A stretch of 37,077 nt of DNA from an uncultured Lachnospira sp. (GCA_910585095.1 CAJUBU010000027.1:1-37077); one strand, 5' to 3'; counted from the stretch's first letter, positions 1 to 8,822 are shown. Program-made: numbers and translations. Notes: generated by a model from the sequence alone, not told the origin.

Positions 1-49
1 AAATTTGTTTGCAACCCGCATAAACACTAGGTTCTCAAAGTCCATTTCA

Positions 50-1594
50 TCACTCGAACTCAATCGTTCCTGGTGGTTTACTCGTCAAATCATAAAACAC
101 CCTATTTACCCCTCGAACCTCATTAATAATCCTACTCATCACTGTCTGCAAGACTTCAAATGGTATATCAGCACTTTCAGCTGTCATAAAATCAACTGTA
201 TTAACTGCTCGCAAAGCTACTGCATAATCATATGTTCGCTCATCGCCCATAACACCAACTGAACGCATATTTGTCAATGCTGCAAAATACTGTCCAATTG
301 AACGGTCAAGACCTGCTTTTGCTATTTCTTCACGATAGATGGCATCGACTTCCTGCACAATATGCACCTTTTCGGCTGTCACTTCCCCAATAATGCGAAT
401 GCCTAAACCCGGACCCGGAAATGGTTGTCTATATACAAGATTTTCAGGTATTCCAAGCTCAAGCCCTACCTTACGTACTTCATCTTTAAATAAAATTCTA
501 AGTGGCTCTATAATTTCTTTAAAATCCACAAAATCTGGAAGACCTCCAACATTGTGATGTGATTTGATTACTGCAGATTCCCCTCCAAGTCCGCTCTCAA
601 CAACATCCGGATATATTGTTCCCTGCGCAAGAAAATCTACTGCTCCAATTTTTTTTGCTTCTTCTTCAAATACTCTTATAAATTCCTCACCAATAATTTT
701 TCTTTTTTGCTCAGGCTCAACAACACCTTCTAATTTTTTATAATATCGTTCTTGAACATTGACACGAATAAAATTTAATTCAAATGAACCATTGGCACCA
801 AATACGCTTTCTACTTCATCTCCTTCATTTTTACGAAGAAGTCCATGATCTACAAATACACAGGTAAGCTGCTTGCCAACTGCTCTTGATAAAAGTCCTG
901 CTGCCACAGACGAGTCAACACCCCCTGAAAGCGCAAGAAGCACTTTTTTGTCACCAACTTTGTCACGTATTTCATCAATTGTATTTTTTACAAATGCATC
1001 CATTTTCCAAGAGCCTTCACAACCGCAAATATTCCTTACAAAATTAAAAAGCATTTTGGAACCTTCCTGCGTGTGAAGTACCTCTGGATGAAATTGGATT
1101 GCATAGAGATTTTTTTCTTTATTTTGGGCAGCAGCAACCGGGCAATCTGCTGTATGTGCAACAATGTCAAATCCTGGCGCCATTTCTAAAATATAATCCG
1201 AATGGCTCATCCAACATATGGTTGTTGGTGCAACTCCTGTAAATAATGGTGATGATGGTTCTACCTTAACTTCTGTTTTGCCATACTCTTGAACGGATGC
1301 TTTTGTAACTTTTCCGCCAAGAACAAACATCATTAACTGCGCACCATAACAAAGCCCTAAAACGGGAATACCTAACTCAAACAATTCTTTTGTATAAGTA
1401 GGCGCACCTGTTTCATAACAACTATTTGGTCCTCCTGTCAATATAATTCCTTTTGGATTCATTTCTTTAATCAAGGACAAATCCGTCTTATATGAATAAA
1501 TTTCACAATATACATTGCATTCACGTACACGTCTTGCTACAAGCTGATTATACTGACCACCAAAATCAATAACAATAACTTTTTCTCTATTCAC
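50..1594 (-). CDS. guaA: GMP synthase (glutamine-hydrolysing)
   Basis: This 514-residue protein converts XMP to GMP in the cytoplasm, using ammonia released from glutamine. The N-terminal class I glutamine amidotransferase has the nucleophile Cys in GLCYGAQ (about residue 82) and the His-Glu pair in FHPEV (about 168). The ATP pyrophosphatase P-loop LSGGVDSS follows near residue 225, and the C-terminal dimerisation domain ends in PPGTIEFE. The length is normal for the family. The start is GTG at 1592-1594, supported by a strong GGAGGAG Shine-Dalgarno 5 bases upstream. I see no purine riboswitch in the AT-rich leader. It appears to be transcribed alone; the next gene upstream is about 240 bp away and unrelated. 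Confidence 0.97.
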   Translation of the reverse strand: MNREKVIVIDFGGQYNQLVARRVRECNVYCEIYSYKTDLSLIKEMNPKGIILTGGPNSCYETGAPTYTKELFELGIPVLGLCYGAQLMMFVLGGKVTKASVQEYGKTEVKVEPSSPLFTGVAPTTICWMSHSDYILEMAPGFDIVAHTADCPVAAAQNKEKNLYAIQFHPEVLHTQEGSKMLFNFVRNICGCEGSWKMDAFVKNTIDEIRDKVGDKKVLLALSGGVDSSVAAGLLSRAVGKQLTCVFVDHGLLRKNEGDEVESVFGANGSFELNFIRVNVQERYYKKLEGVVEPEQKRKIIGEEFIRVFEEEAKKIGAVDFLAQGTIYPDVVESGLGGESAVIKSHHNVGGLPDFVDFKEIIEPLRILFKDEVRKVGLELGIPENLVYRQPFPGPGLGIRIIGEVTAEKVHIVQEVDAIYREEIAKAGLDRSIGQYFAALTNMRSVGVMGDERTYDYAVALRAVNTVDFMTAESADIPFEVLQTVMSRIINEVRGVNRVFYDLTSKPPGTIEFE

Positions 1595-1831
1595 CTTTTC
1601 TCCTCCAAGTATAATAATAATATAGCCAAAAAAGCTACTTTTAAGATAACAAAAAATTGTACCCTTATCAATACTATCACAATAATTAAATAAATTATTT
1701 TTTACATTTTAAAAAAAAATTTATAAAATATAATATTCTAACAAAATAATATATATATTTTATATTTATATCATTTAATATCCACTTTAAATATCGTTAT
1801 TTTGGTGTATCCTCTCATTTATTTCCTTTAC
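1595..1831. other. AT-rich intergenic region upstream of guaA
   Basis: This stretch of about 237 bp is very AT-rich. It holds the guaA ribosome-binding site (1600-1607) and a possible -10 hexamer (minus-strand TACAAT near 1660) with a poor -35. I see no riboswitch-like conserved core and no clear terminator for the gene at 1832-2230. Confidence 0.4.
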
Positions 1832-2230
1832 TTACAATTTACTTTGAATATCCTTCCATACTTGCGAAATTGCATATTTACATATTCTGTCCGAAATATA
1901 TATAATCCTATTATCACTTTTATCATAATTGCACATAGATGGATAAAATACCAATTGAATGTTACTTTTTAGTCCATGAATATAATACTTACCATCATAT
2001 TCTATTATTGCTTTATCAATTTCATAGAAATTAGCAATATCATTTGATTTTTCTATATATTTTTCTTCTTTTTTATCAAATTTAATTTTTAAATGACCAA
2101 ATCGAATAAAATCTAAAAAATCCAATCCTAGAAATCTATCAAGATTTTCTTTATATTTGTGACTTCCAAAATGTTGTAAACCATTAGGACAAGCATTTTC
2201 ACAATCACAATCTAATAAAATATCATTCAT
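1832..2230 (-). CDS. hypothetical protein, 132 aa
   Basis: I do not recognise this 132-residue soluble protein. It starts with an acidic, Cys-containing segment (CDCENACPNG, residues 8-17) and continues with mixed alpha/beta-looking sequence rich in Tyr, Ile and Lys. There is no signal peptide or membrane segment. The ATG at 2228-2230 has only a weak purine-rich stretch upstream. It sits in a cluster of small orphan genes between guaA and a VOC-family gene, which looks like an accessory patch. Amino-acid composition and ORF length make coding likely; function is unknown. Confidence 0.6.
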   Translation of the reverse strand: MNDILLDCDCENACPNGLQHFGSHKYKENLDRFLGLDFLDFIRFGHLKIKFDKKEEKYIEKSNDIANFYEIDKAIIEYDGKYYIHGLKSNIQLVFYPSMCNYDKSDNRIIYISDRICKYAISQVWKDIQSKL

Positions 2231-2279
2231 TTTAGCTAATATTTCTTCAATATATTAACAAATTTAATTTTTTGATGAA

Positions 2280-2489
2280 TTACATCGGTCTATTTTTGAG
2301 TATATTGAAGGATTCTACAATTCTCGACGACTTTTCCTTTTCTAACATAAATATCTTCTCTACAATAATAGCATCTATAAATTTTTTTATTATTGCATCG
2401 CTGGCTGCAATTTTATGTCCATATACATCTATTCCAAATTTAATCAAAGACATATCCACACTACCTTTTGTAACTTTATCTATTTCCAA
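2280..2489 (-). pseudogene. possible gene remnant, up to 69 aa
   Basis: A short leftward frame opens three codons after a stop and has no good ribosome-binding site. Its first candidate start is a TTG at 2487-2489 and its first ATG is at about codon 13. The peptide (SLIKFGIDVYGHKIAASDAI and a Lys/Glu-rich C-terminus) has a plausible soluble-protein composition, unlike the hydrophobic opposite-strand frame. It could be the tail of a decayed gene or a small real protein. I do not recognise a family. Confidence 0.3.
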
Positions 2490-2727
2490 TTCATGTACTT
2501 AACTAAATATTATTATATTTTAAAACAATTATTTTTTAATTTACTTTATTAATTTTTATCATTATTTGTATTATATAAAACACTATTACTATAATTAAAA
2601 ATATATTTATATAAATATTTTTGCTATTAAATATTAGATAATAGATTTATCCAAATATTTATGATAAAATAATATTGTTTTAAAAAATAATAAATTAAAA
2701 TAAGGAACTACTAAAAAGGAATTATTT
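2490..2727. other. very AT-rich spacer
   Basis: This is almost pure A+T with no credible coding frame. The ribosome-binding site for the rightward gene at 2728 (AAGGA, 7 bases before ATG) is at its right end. -10-like hexamers occur too often by composition here to assign a promoter. Confidence 0.4.
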
Positions 2728-3204
2728 ATGAATTATATTGTACGAAAAGACATCGAAAAAACGATAAAAAAATTTTCTCTAAATCGTGATAGAATTTTTG
2801 AGGTATCAAAACAAAATTACAAACAAATACTACAAAAAATAGAAGAAACTTTTGTATTTCATGGAGAAACTATCCATTGGGCAAATATGGGATACTATAA
2901 CCCTAAATTTCCTGTTTGGTGCGTAGATTGCCGCGATAATCCGTCATGGTTTGAAAATTTGAACAAAATTATTCCTAATCCTAAAAATACTGTCTATGTA
3001 TTATTTGAAGAAATAGGCAGGCAACGCCCTAAATATTGGGTATTTGAAATGTATTTAGAAGAATTGAATGTCATATTAAGCGAATCCATTGTAAATGACT
3101 ACTATATTATATCTAAAAAATATGACTGGCTAATCAGTGAAAATCACCATAATATTGTTTCTTTTGTAGGGAAAGATTTTCACCTGTCACCTATGAAAAC
3201 ATAA
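2728..3204 (+). CDS. DUF6756-like protein of unknown function
   Basis: This is a 158-residue soluble protein with no membrane segments. The middle reads as a beta-rich SMI1-like core (VWCVDCRDNP near 63-72, then VYVLFEE near 91). The C-terminal signature YYIISKKYDWLISENHHNIV (about 130-149) resembles the conserved tail of DUF6756 proteins, which I recall as small proteins sometimes found near toxin/immunity clusters; that family name is from memory. No toxin gene is adjacent. The ATG is preceded by AAAAAGGA. It is a lone rightward gene between leftward ones. Confidence 0.7.
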   Translation: MNYIVRKDIEKTIKKFSLNRDRIFEVSKQNYKQILQKIEETFVFHGETIHWANMGYYNPKFPVWCVDCRDNPSWFENLNKIIPNPKNTVYVLFEEIGRQRPKYWVFEMYLEELNVILSESIVNDYYIISKKYDWLISENHHNIVSFVGKDFHLSPMKT

Positions 3205-3271
3205 TTACAAAAATATTTTATATTATTGTCTTTTAAAAATTATCCTACAAAAAACCATCCTGCAAATGGCA

Positions 3272-3436
3272 GTTAAGTGGATATTCATAATTCACTTTAT
3301 TACTTCTCAAACCACCTAACTACTATCGCAGTTTTTCAATAAGGTGGCTTATATCTTCCACTAAAACAAGTAAGTCTCCCTGATTATATCTATCTTTATG
3401 ATATTAAACTGGAAAACCTACTTAATAAGGTTAAAT
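3272..3436. repeat. dispersed intergenic repeat, copy 1 (IS605-like non-autonomous element)
   Basis: The left end reads GTTAAGTGGATATTCATAA and the right end CTACTTAATAAGGTTAAATA, matching the ends of the longer copy at 28778-28935. The internal block AACCACCTAACTACTATCGCAG is also shared. The last bases supply the TAA stop of the leftward VOC gene (3431-3433). Element identity is inferred from its family of copies; no transposase is present. Confidence 0.7.
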
Positions 3437-3793
3437 AGGGGTTCCAACTTCAATTAAGTTTCCATCTAGGTCATAAAAACGAACTATTTTCTGTCCCCAA
3501 CTGTGTTCCATTAGTTTATTAACATATGTAATCATTGGATAGCGTTCTTCTAACTTTTTTACAAAATTTTCAATATCCCGTTCTTCAAAATATAATTCGC
3601 AAGAATTATTTTTTTGGATAATATCTTTTTCAATAAAATTTTTCCATATAGACTTTTCTTGAAGAACAAGCCCCTCTGTTAAAATCATATTTCCATTATT
3701 ATCTAAAACAAGTTCAAGTCCAAATAAATCATGGTAAAATTGTCTTGATTTTTCAATATCTTTTACTACAATCAATACGTTTTTCAGCCTCAT
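3431..3793 (-). CDS. VOC (glyoxalase/bleomycin-resistance) family protein
   Basis: This 120-residue single-domain protein has the vicinal-oxygen-chelate fold. The N-terminal beta-alpha unit LKNVLIVVKDIEKSRQFYHD is the classic VOC opening, and the C-terminal strand RFYDLDGNLIEVGTP carries the metal-ligand Glu (about 115) followed by GTP. Such proteins can be metal-dependent lyases, dioxygenases or drug-binding proteins; the substrate cannot be told from sequence. The stop codon lies inside a dispersed repeat, so the insertion may have altered the extreme C-terminus, although the length is normal. Confidence 0.85.
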   Translation of the reverse strand: MRLKNVLIVVKDIEKSRQFYHDLFGLELVLDNNGNMILTEGLVLQEKSIWKNFIEKDIIQKNNSCELYFEERDIENFVKKLEERYPMITYVNKLMEHSWGQKIVRFYDLDGNLIEVGTPI

Positions 3794-3880
3794 TTACACT
3801 CGTCTCCTATCATTTATTTAAAAAAGCAAACTGAATCTAAAATAAATTATCGCTTTACATTGTTCTATAAACAATTATCA

Positions 3881-3929
3881 AAGCAGATATTCGCAATCCA
3901 CTGTGCTACTTACTTGATAAGGTTAAATA
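3881..3929. repeat. dispersed repeat, copy 2 (internally deleted)
   Basis: A left end (GATATTCGCAATCCAC, then GTGCTACTT) is joined directly to the right end (ACTTGATAAGGTTAAATAA). The middle hairpins are missing, so this looks like a deletion derivative of the family. It lies between the leftward genes at 3431-3793 and 3959-5005. Confidence 0.65.
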
Positions 3930-3958
3930 ATTTTATAAATATATATTTCTTTATATAT

Positions 3959-5005
3959 TTAAAAACAATTATCCCAATATTTACATTGTCCAGATTTATT
4001 CTTTATCTTTTGTAAATACTCTGCTTTTCTTTTCTGAAAAATTCCTGTGTCAAAACTTTTCTTCATTTCTTCACAGAAAAGCTCCATTATATCTGCCTTC
4101 AATTGATTACTTAATATTAGTTTTACCTCCTTAAATAAATCTTCTATTTGTTTTCTATGAATTTTTTTATCAAAAAACTCAATAATATCATCACTCCAAA
4201 AAAATGTACTGCCAAAATATCCATCATCAAAATCCCATATGTCGCTTGTCCAAAATGGTTTTGATTCATTTATGGCAAGCAAATTATCACTCTCTTTAAA
4301 CAGAAGAACGGAAAGATATTGAAAAAATGAATATTTTATCTTTTGTGAACCCTCAGCAATCTTTTTAAACAATATTTCAATATTGTCTTTACCAAATGCT
4401 ATGGTTGTATTAAATAAAGAAACCCAATTTAACATATTTGTGCTTTCCATTTCCATACACTCAATCGTTTGTTCAATATAATATTTCATTATAGATTGAT
4501 AATTTTTTATACCAACTGCACACTTCATATTTTGAGAATTAAAAAATAAAGCCAAATTAAACTGAAAATAAATATCAATAGCCATTTTCGCCATTTTTTC
4601 ACTATTTTCTGTATATGAATAGTTTTTCATACTATACCCATATTGTATAGCTTGTTTTATTACTTTATAATAAAATGGCAACAAATACTGAATCAACTCC
4701 GATTGAATATGATTTGAATATCTGCAATCTTGTGCAAAATCACACAAAATAAAATAATCTTGTGTTAACTTATTTTCATCTTCATTAATAAGCAAGAGAC
4801 TTGAATCATTACTAGTAAATTTTTTGCTCTCGCAACATTCACCAAATACTTGTACAGAAACAATACTTGAATCATTATTTTTTAATTTATTACTTACCTC
4901 ATTGTTTTTTAATTTACTTGTCATAGAAATAAATTTCTGCAATTGATATTTATTCGTCTCATAAAGTTCCATGATTATATTAGGAAATGTTACATTGATT
5001 GACAT
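3959..5005 (-). CDS. hypothetical protein, 348 aa
   Basis: This is a 348-residue, largely helical, soluble protein that I cannot assign. Notable local features are FILCDFAQDCRY (about 84-95), an aromatic, acidic stretch around residues 250-275 (FWTSDIWDFDDGYF) and a Lys-rich tail ending in CKYWDNCF. There is no signal peptide. It begins 32 bp after the HAD gene in the same direction and could be read from the uvrA-HAD transcript. The start ATG at 5003-5005 has an AAAGG about 11 bases upstream. Confidence 0.7.
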   Translation of the reverse strand: MSINVTFPNIIMELYETNKYQLQKFISMTSKLKNNEVSNKLKNNDSSIVSVQVFGECCESKKFTSNDSSLLLINEDENKLTQDYFILCDFAQDCRYSNHIQSELIQYLLPFYYKVIKQAIQYGYSMKNYSYTENSEKMAKMAIDIYFQFNLALFFNSQNMKCAVGIKNYQSIMKYYIEQTIECMEMESTNMLNWVSLFNTTIAFGKDNIEILFKKIAEGSQKIKYSFFQYLSVLLFKESDNLLAINESKPFWTSDIWDFDDGYFGSTFFWSDDIIEFFDKKIHRKQIEDLFKEVKLILSNQLKADIMELFCEEMKKSFDTGIFQKRKAEYLQKIKNKSGQCKYWDNCF

Positions 5006-5037
5006 ATCTTTTGTGCCTTTCTAATCCAATTATGCAG

Positions 5038-5697
5038 TCATTTATTATTTAATGTTTCTATAACCTGAACTACTTGCTCCAAATCATCACATACCATGTT
5101 CGTTAATTTTCTTGTATTCTCATCAATAATAATGGTATCTGGCACATGCACAACATACATTCCTGCTCTATTTCCTGCTTTTATGCCATTTATACTATCC
5201 TCTATAACCATGCAGTCTTGTGGCGATACATGGATTTTTGAAGCTGCTCTCAAAAAAATGTCTGGTTCTGGCTTTCCATGTTCAACTTCATCTCCATAAA
5301 TAATCGCTTTTAGATAATCCCATGCACCTATCGACTGTAATGTATTTTCCGCACTCTGTTTTTGTGTTGATGTTGCCACAGCACAAGGAATATTATGAAT
5401 TTTAATATAATCCAACAGCTTAAATAAGCCTTTTTTTACAGGAACGCCCTCTACTTTTCTTAATTCATTGATATATTGTGTACGCTCATTTCGCATCTCC
5501 CAATAATTGAGTGTACCTTTAAAATAATCATCAAAATATTTCTCGCTCATATGGGCAGGAGAACCTTTAAATTGATTGATTAACCACATTGGCATCTCCA
5601 CTTTATGCCGTTTGGCAGCAGCAAGCCAGCCTTTTGTAGACTGTCTTTCTGTATCGACCATCACGCCGTCCATATCAAATATAACACCCTTTATCAT
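5038..5697 (-). CDS. HAD-superfamily hydrolase, beta-phosphoglucomutase-like
   Basis: This is a 219-residue cytoplasmic phosphatase or phosphomutase of HAD subfamily I. Motif I DMDGVMVDTE (residues 8-17) holds the nucleophile Asp8 and the general acid Asp10. Motif II is the Thr/Ser in VATSTQK (about 109), motif III the Lys in HGKPEPD (about 142) and motif IV the acidic pair in VIEDSINGI (about 165). A helical cap lies between motifs I and II. The exact sugar phosphate cannot be read from sequence. It lies 62 bp downstream of uvrA on the same strand and is probably cotranscribed. Confidence 0.9.
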   Translation of the reverse strand: MIKGVIFDMDGVMVDTERQSTKGWLAAAKRHKVEMPMWLINQFKGSPAHMSEKYFDDYFKGTLNYWEMRNERTQYINELRKVEGVPVKKGLFKLLDYIKIHNIPCAVATSTQKQSAENTLQSIGAWDYLKAIIYGDEVEHGKPEPDIFLRAASKIHVSPQDCMVIEDSINGIKAGNRAGMYVVHVPDTIIIDENTRKLTNMVCDDLEQVVQVIETLNNK

Positions 5698-5759
5698 TAC
5701 AACCTTCTTTCCTTGAATTACACAATATTAAAGCAAAAGACTTCCTTAACGCAGTTAAA

Positions 5760-8600
5760 CTATACTGATAAATATTTTTTTACAAACTGTCCTGTGTATG
5801 ATTTTGAATTTTGAGCCACTTTTTCTGGAGTTCCGCTGCAAACAACAGTACCGCCTCTTGCACCGCCCTCTGGTCCCATATCAATAATATAATCGGCTGT
5901 CTTGATAACATCAAGATTATGTTCAATAACGACAACCGTATTACCTGTTTCAACTAATTTATGCAAAATATTAACAAGTTTGTGTACATCCGCAAAATGC
6001 AGTCCTGTTGTAGGTTCATCTAAAACATAGATTGTTTTTCCTGTACTTCTTCTTGAAAGTTCTGTTGCAAGTTTAATTCGCTGTGCTTCACCACCGGACA
6101 GTTCCGTTGAAGGTTGCCCCAATTTAATATAGGATAAACCAACATCATTTAATGTCTCAATCTTTTTTCGTATAGAAGGTACATTTTCAAAGAAATCAAC
6201 GGCTTCTTCCACAGTCATATCCAACACGTCAAATATACTTTTCCCCTTATATTTAACTTCTAATGTTTCACGATTATAGCGCTTTCCACCACAAACTTCA
6301 CAAGGCACAAATACATCTGGAAGAAAGTGCATCTCTATTTTAATAATGCCATCTCCCGTACATGCCTCACATCGTCCGCCTTTCACATTAAAACTAAAAC
6401 GTCCTTTCTTATATCCGCGTTCTTTTGCATCGGTGGTAGAGGCAAACAAATCTCGAATCATATCAAAGACGCCTGTGTACGTAGCAGGATTAGAACGCGG
6501 TGTACGTCCTATCGGCGACTGGTCAATATCAATAATTTTATCAAGTTGTTCTATTCCTTCAATATTTTTATGTTTTCCAGGTATACATCGAGCTCTGTTT
6601 AATTCTTTTGCCAACCTCTTGTGGAGAATTTCATTGATAAGCGAACTTTTGCCAGAACCGGATACACCTGTTACACATGTAAATACGCCTAATGGAATGT
6701 CTACATTGATATTCTTTAAATTATTTTCTTTTGCTCCTACTACTTTTAACCACCCTGTTGGCTTTCGTCTTGTCGCAGGCACTGGAATTTTTATTTTTCC
6801 ACTCAGATATGCTCCTGTAATGGATTCCTCACATTTCATAATATCCTCGGCAGTACCTGTTGCCACAACCTTTCCGCCATTTTTGCCAGCGCCGGGACCA
6901 ATATCGACAATATAATCGGCAGCCATCATCGTATCTTCATCATGTTCTACCACAATTACAGAATTTCCAATATCCCTTAAATGCTCCAATGTTTTTAATA
7001 ATTTCTCATTATCTCGTTGATGAAGCCCTATACTTGGTTCGTCCAAAATATATGCCACGCCAACCAACCCTGAACCAATTTGTGTTGCCAATCGTATTCG
7101 CTGAGCCTCACCACCTGAAAGCGTAGCAGTTCCCCTTGAGAGTGACAGATAATCAAGCCCTACGTCAACTAAAAATTGAATCCTTGACTTTATCTCTTTA
7201 AGCACCTGACTTCCAATCGACAATTGTCGTTCACGAAGCTGCATATTTTTTAAAAATTCTGATAATTCAATAATAGACATACTTGTAATTTCATATATAT
7301 TCTTATCCGATACAGTGACTGCTAATGAAGTAGGCTTTAATCGCTGTCCCTTGCAGGCAGCACAAGGCGTTATGCGCATAAATTCTTCATAGCCTTGCTT
7401 TGCTATCATTGAAGCCGTCTCACGGTATCGCTTGGCAACATTTTTTACAAGTCCCTCAAATGCTATATCATACGTCCCCTCACCTCTCTGCCCTACATAA
7501 TGCACTTTTACCGTTTTCCCATTCGTACCGTTTAAAATAATGTCTCTAATATCATCTGGATATTGTTCAAACGGCGTTGCAAGACTAAAATGATACTCTT
7601 TTGACAGCGCATTCATAATTGCTCTTGTAAAGCTTCCCTCATCAGTAACAGACTGCCATCCTACAACAATAATTGCGCCTTCATCAATGCTAAGTTTTTC
7701 ATCTGGAATCATCAACTCAGCATCAAACTCCATCTTATACCCCAATCCAAAACATTCGGGACATGCACCAAATGGATTATTAAAGGAAAAACTTCTTGGC
7801 TCAATTTCCTCCATACTAATCCCACAATCAGGACATGAAAAACTTTGACTAAAATTCATAGGCTTTCCGCCAATAACATCAATAACCATCAATCCATCCG
7901 ATAATTTTAACACTGTTTCAATAGAATCTGTCAATCGTTTTTGAATCCCCTCTCGAATGGATAATCGGTCTACTACAATCTCTATATTATGTTTTTTATT
8001 TTTTTCTAATTTAATCTCATCGCTTAATTCGTACATGTTCCCATCAACCATAACACGCACATAACCGCTTTTCTTTGCCTGCTCAAACAATTTCACATGT
8101 TCGCCCTTTCGTCCTCGAACCACAGGGGCTAACACCTGTATTTTTGTTCCTTCTGGCAAACCCATTATCACATCAACCATCTGGTCAACGGTTTGTTTAT
8201 TAATCTCTTTACCGCATTTTGGACAATGAGGAATACCAATTCTGGCATACAACAATCGAAAATAATCATATATTTCTGTAACTGTTCCTACGGTTGAACG
8301 TGGATTTCGATTCGTCGATTTCTGGTCAATTGAAATGGCTGGCGATAGCCCTTCTATACTTTCCACATTTGGTTTTTCCATCTGACCCAAAAATTGCCTA
8401 GCATAAGAAGACAATGACTCCATATAACGTCTCTGCCCCTCTGCATATATCGTATCAAATGCTAAACTAGATTTGCCAGAGCCTGACACCCCTGTAAGAA
8501 CAACTAATTTATCACGTGGTATATCTAAAGACACATCATTTAAATTATGTTCATTTGCTCCTTTAATTCTTATAAAATGTCTAAAATTCCCTTTCTCCAT
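5760..8600 (-). CDS. uvrA: excinuclease ABC subunit A
   Basis: UvrA (946 residues from the start chosen here) dimerises, finds bulky DNA lesions and loads UvrB. The first ATPase Walker A GVSGSGKSS is near residue 38 and the second GVSGSGKSS near 640. Two ABC signatures (LSGGEAQRI), the zinc-finger pairs CPKCG, CPDCG/CPEC and CEAC...CEVC, and the Walker B/switch regions LDEPSIGLH and LDEPTTGLH are all present. An open frame extends 27 codons further upstream, but I place the start at ATG 8598-8600 because GAGGA lies 5 bases before it and the upstream codons coincide with a leader element shared with unrelated genes. Confidence 0.97.
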   Translation of the reverse strand: MEKGNFRHFIRIKGANEHNLNDVSLDIPRDKLVVLTGVSGSGKSSLAFDTIYAEGQRRYMESLSSYARQFLGQMEKPNVESIEGLSPAISIDQKSTNRNPRSTVGTVTEIYDYFRLLYARIGIPHCPKCGKEINKQTVDQMVDVIMGLPEGTKIQVLAPVVRGRKGEHVKLFEQAKKSGYVRVMVDGNMYELSDEIKLEKNKKHNIEIVVDRLSIREGIQKRLTDSIETVLKLSDGLMVIDVIGGKPMNFSQSFSCPDCGISMEEIEPRSFSFNNPFGACPECFGLGYKMEFDAELMIPDEKLSIDEGAIIVVGWQSVTDEGSFTRAIMNALSKEYHFSLATPFEQYPDDIRDIILNGTNGKTVKVHYVGQRGEGTYDIAFEGLVKNVAKRYRETASMIAKQGYEEFMRITPCAACKGQRLKPTSLAVTVSDKNIYEITSMSIIELSEFLKNMQLRERQLSIGSQVLKEIKSRIQFLVDVGLDYLSLSRGTATLSGGEAQRIRLATQIGSGLVGVAYILDEPSIGLHQRDNEKLLKTLEHLRDIGNSVIVVEHDEDTMMAADYIVDIGPGAGKNGGKVVATGTAEDIMKCEESITGAYLSGKIKIPVPATRRKPTGWLKVVGAKENNLKNINVDIPLGVFTCVTGVSGSGKSSLINEILHKRLAKELNRARCIPGKHKNIEGIEQLDKIIDIDQSPIGRTPRSNPATYTGVFDMIRDLFASTTDAKERGYKKGRFSFNVKGGRCEACTGDGIIKIEMHFLPDVFVPCEVCGGKRYNRETLEVKYKGKSIFDVLDMTVEEAVDFFENVPSIRKKIETLNDVGLSYIKLGQPSTELSGGEAQRIKLATELSRRSTGKTIYVLDEPTTGLHFADVHKLVNILHKLVETGNTVVVIEHNLDVIKTADYIIDMGPEGGARGGTVVCSGTPEKVAQNSKSYTGQFVKKYLSV

Positions 8601-8605
8601 TTTTA

Positions 8606-8685
8606 TCCTCATTTCTGCACTGCTTTTACATAAAAAATTAAATTTTCTTACAGATTTGCGACAAACAGCGCACAGGCACAAATCT
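8606..8685 (-). promoter_or_regulatory. uvrA 5' leader element (hairpin plus pseudoknot candidate)
   Basis: On the minus strand a 7-bp hairpin is formed by AGATTTG (8679-8685) and CAAATCT (8652-8658). Its loop sequence TGCGCTGTTT (8663-8672) can pair over 10 positions, with two G-U wobbles, with AAGCAGTGCA (8616-8625), just upstream of the Shine-Dalgarno at 8606-8610. The same arrangement precedes the genes at 27043 and 34368. The pairing is visible in the sequence; a regulatory role is inferred. Confidence 0.55.
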
Positions 8686-8738
8686 GCAATTAAAAATTCC
8701 CATTTTCTTACCCCATCGTCTATAAATATTTTTTATTT

Positions 8739-8822
8739 ATTATAGTATTTTTTTATTGAAATAATATAATTACTTTTCATTTTCCTAATTTTTTACATAC
8801 TATTTATTTTATATTATGTCAA
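8739..8822 (-). promoter_or_regulatory. uvrA promoter region
   Basis: Minus-strand TTGACA (8817-8822) is followed after 17 bases by TATGTA (8794-8799), a fair sigma-A promoter. A second, perfect TATAAT -10 lies at 8739-8744, without a good -35. No LexA box of the GAAC-N4-GTTC type is visible here, unlike upstream of uvrB. Confidence 0.5.

Noticed and set aside
1595..1700. Purine or other riboswitch upstream of guaA
   Set aside because: I could not find a purine-type three-way junction core or a terminator/antiterminator pair; the leader is low-complexity A+T.
2272..2502. 76-codon hydrophobic rightward frame
   Set aside because: It mirrors the leftward candidate fragment, has a Phe/Ile/Ser-rich composition expected of a shadow frame, and has no ribosome-binding site.
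6346..6915. 189-codon rightward frame inside uvrA, and the 214-codon frame inside the chemoreceptor (34732-35376)
   Set aside because: Both are antisense shadows of well-supported genes, with no ribosome-binding site or recognisable domain.
8601..8710. Leader peptide upstream of uvrA (a 21-codon frame, MGIFNCRFVPVRCLSQ...) in the shared leader
   Set aside because: The equivalent frame is interrupted by a stop in the chemoreceptor leader and shifted relative to the downstream motif in the others, so nucleotide structure rather than coding explains the similarity.
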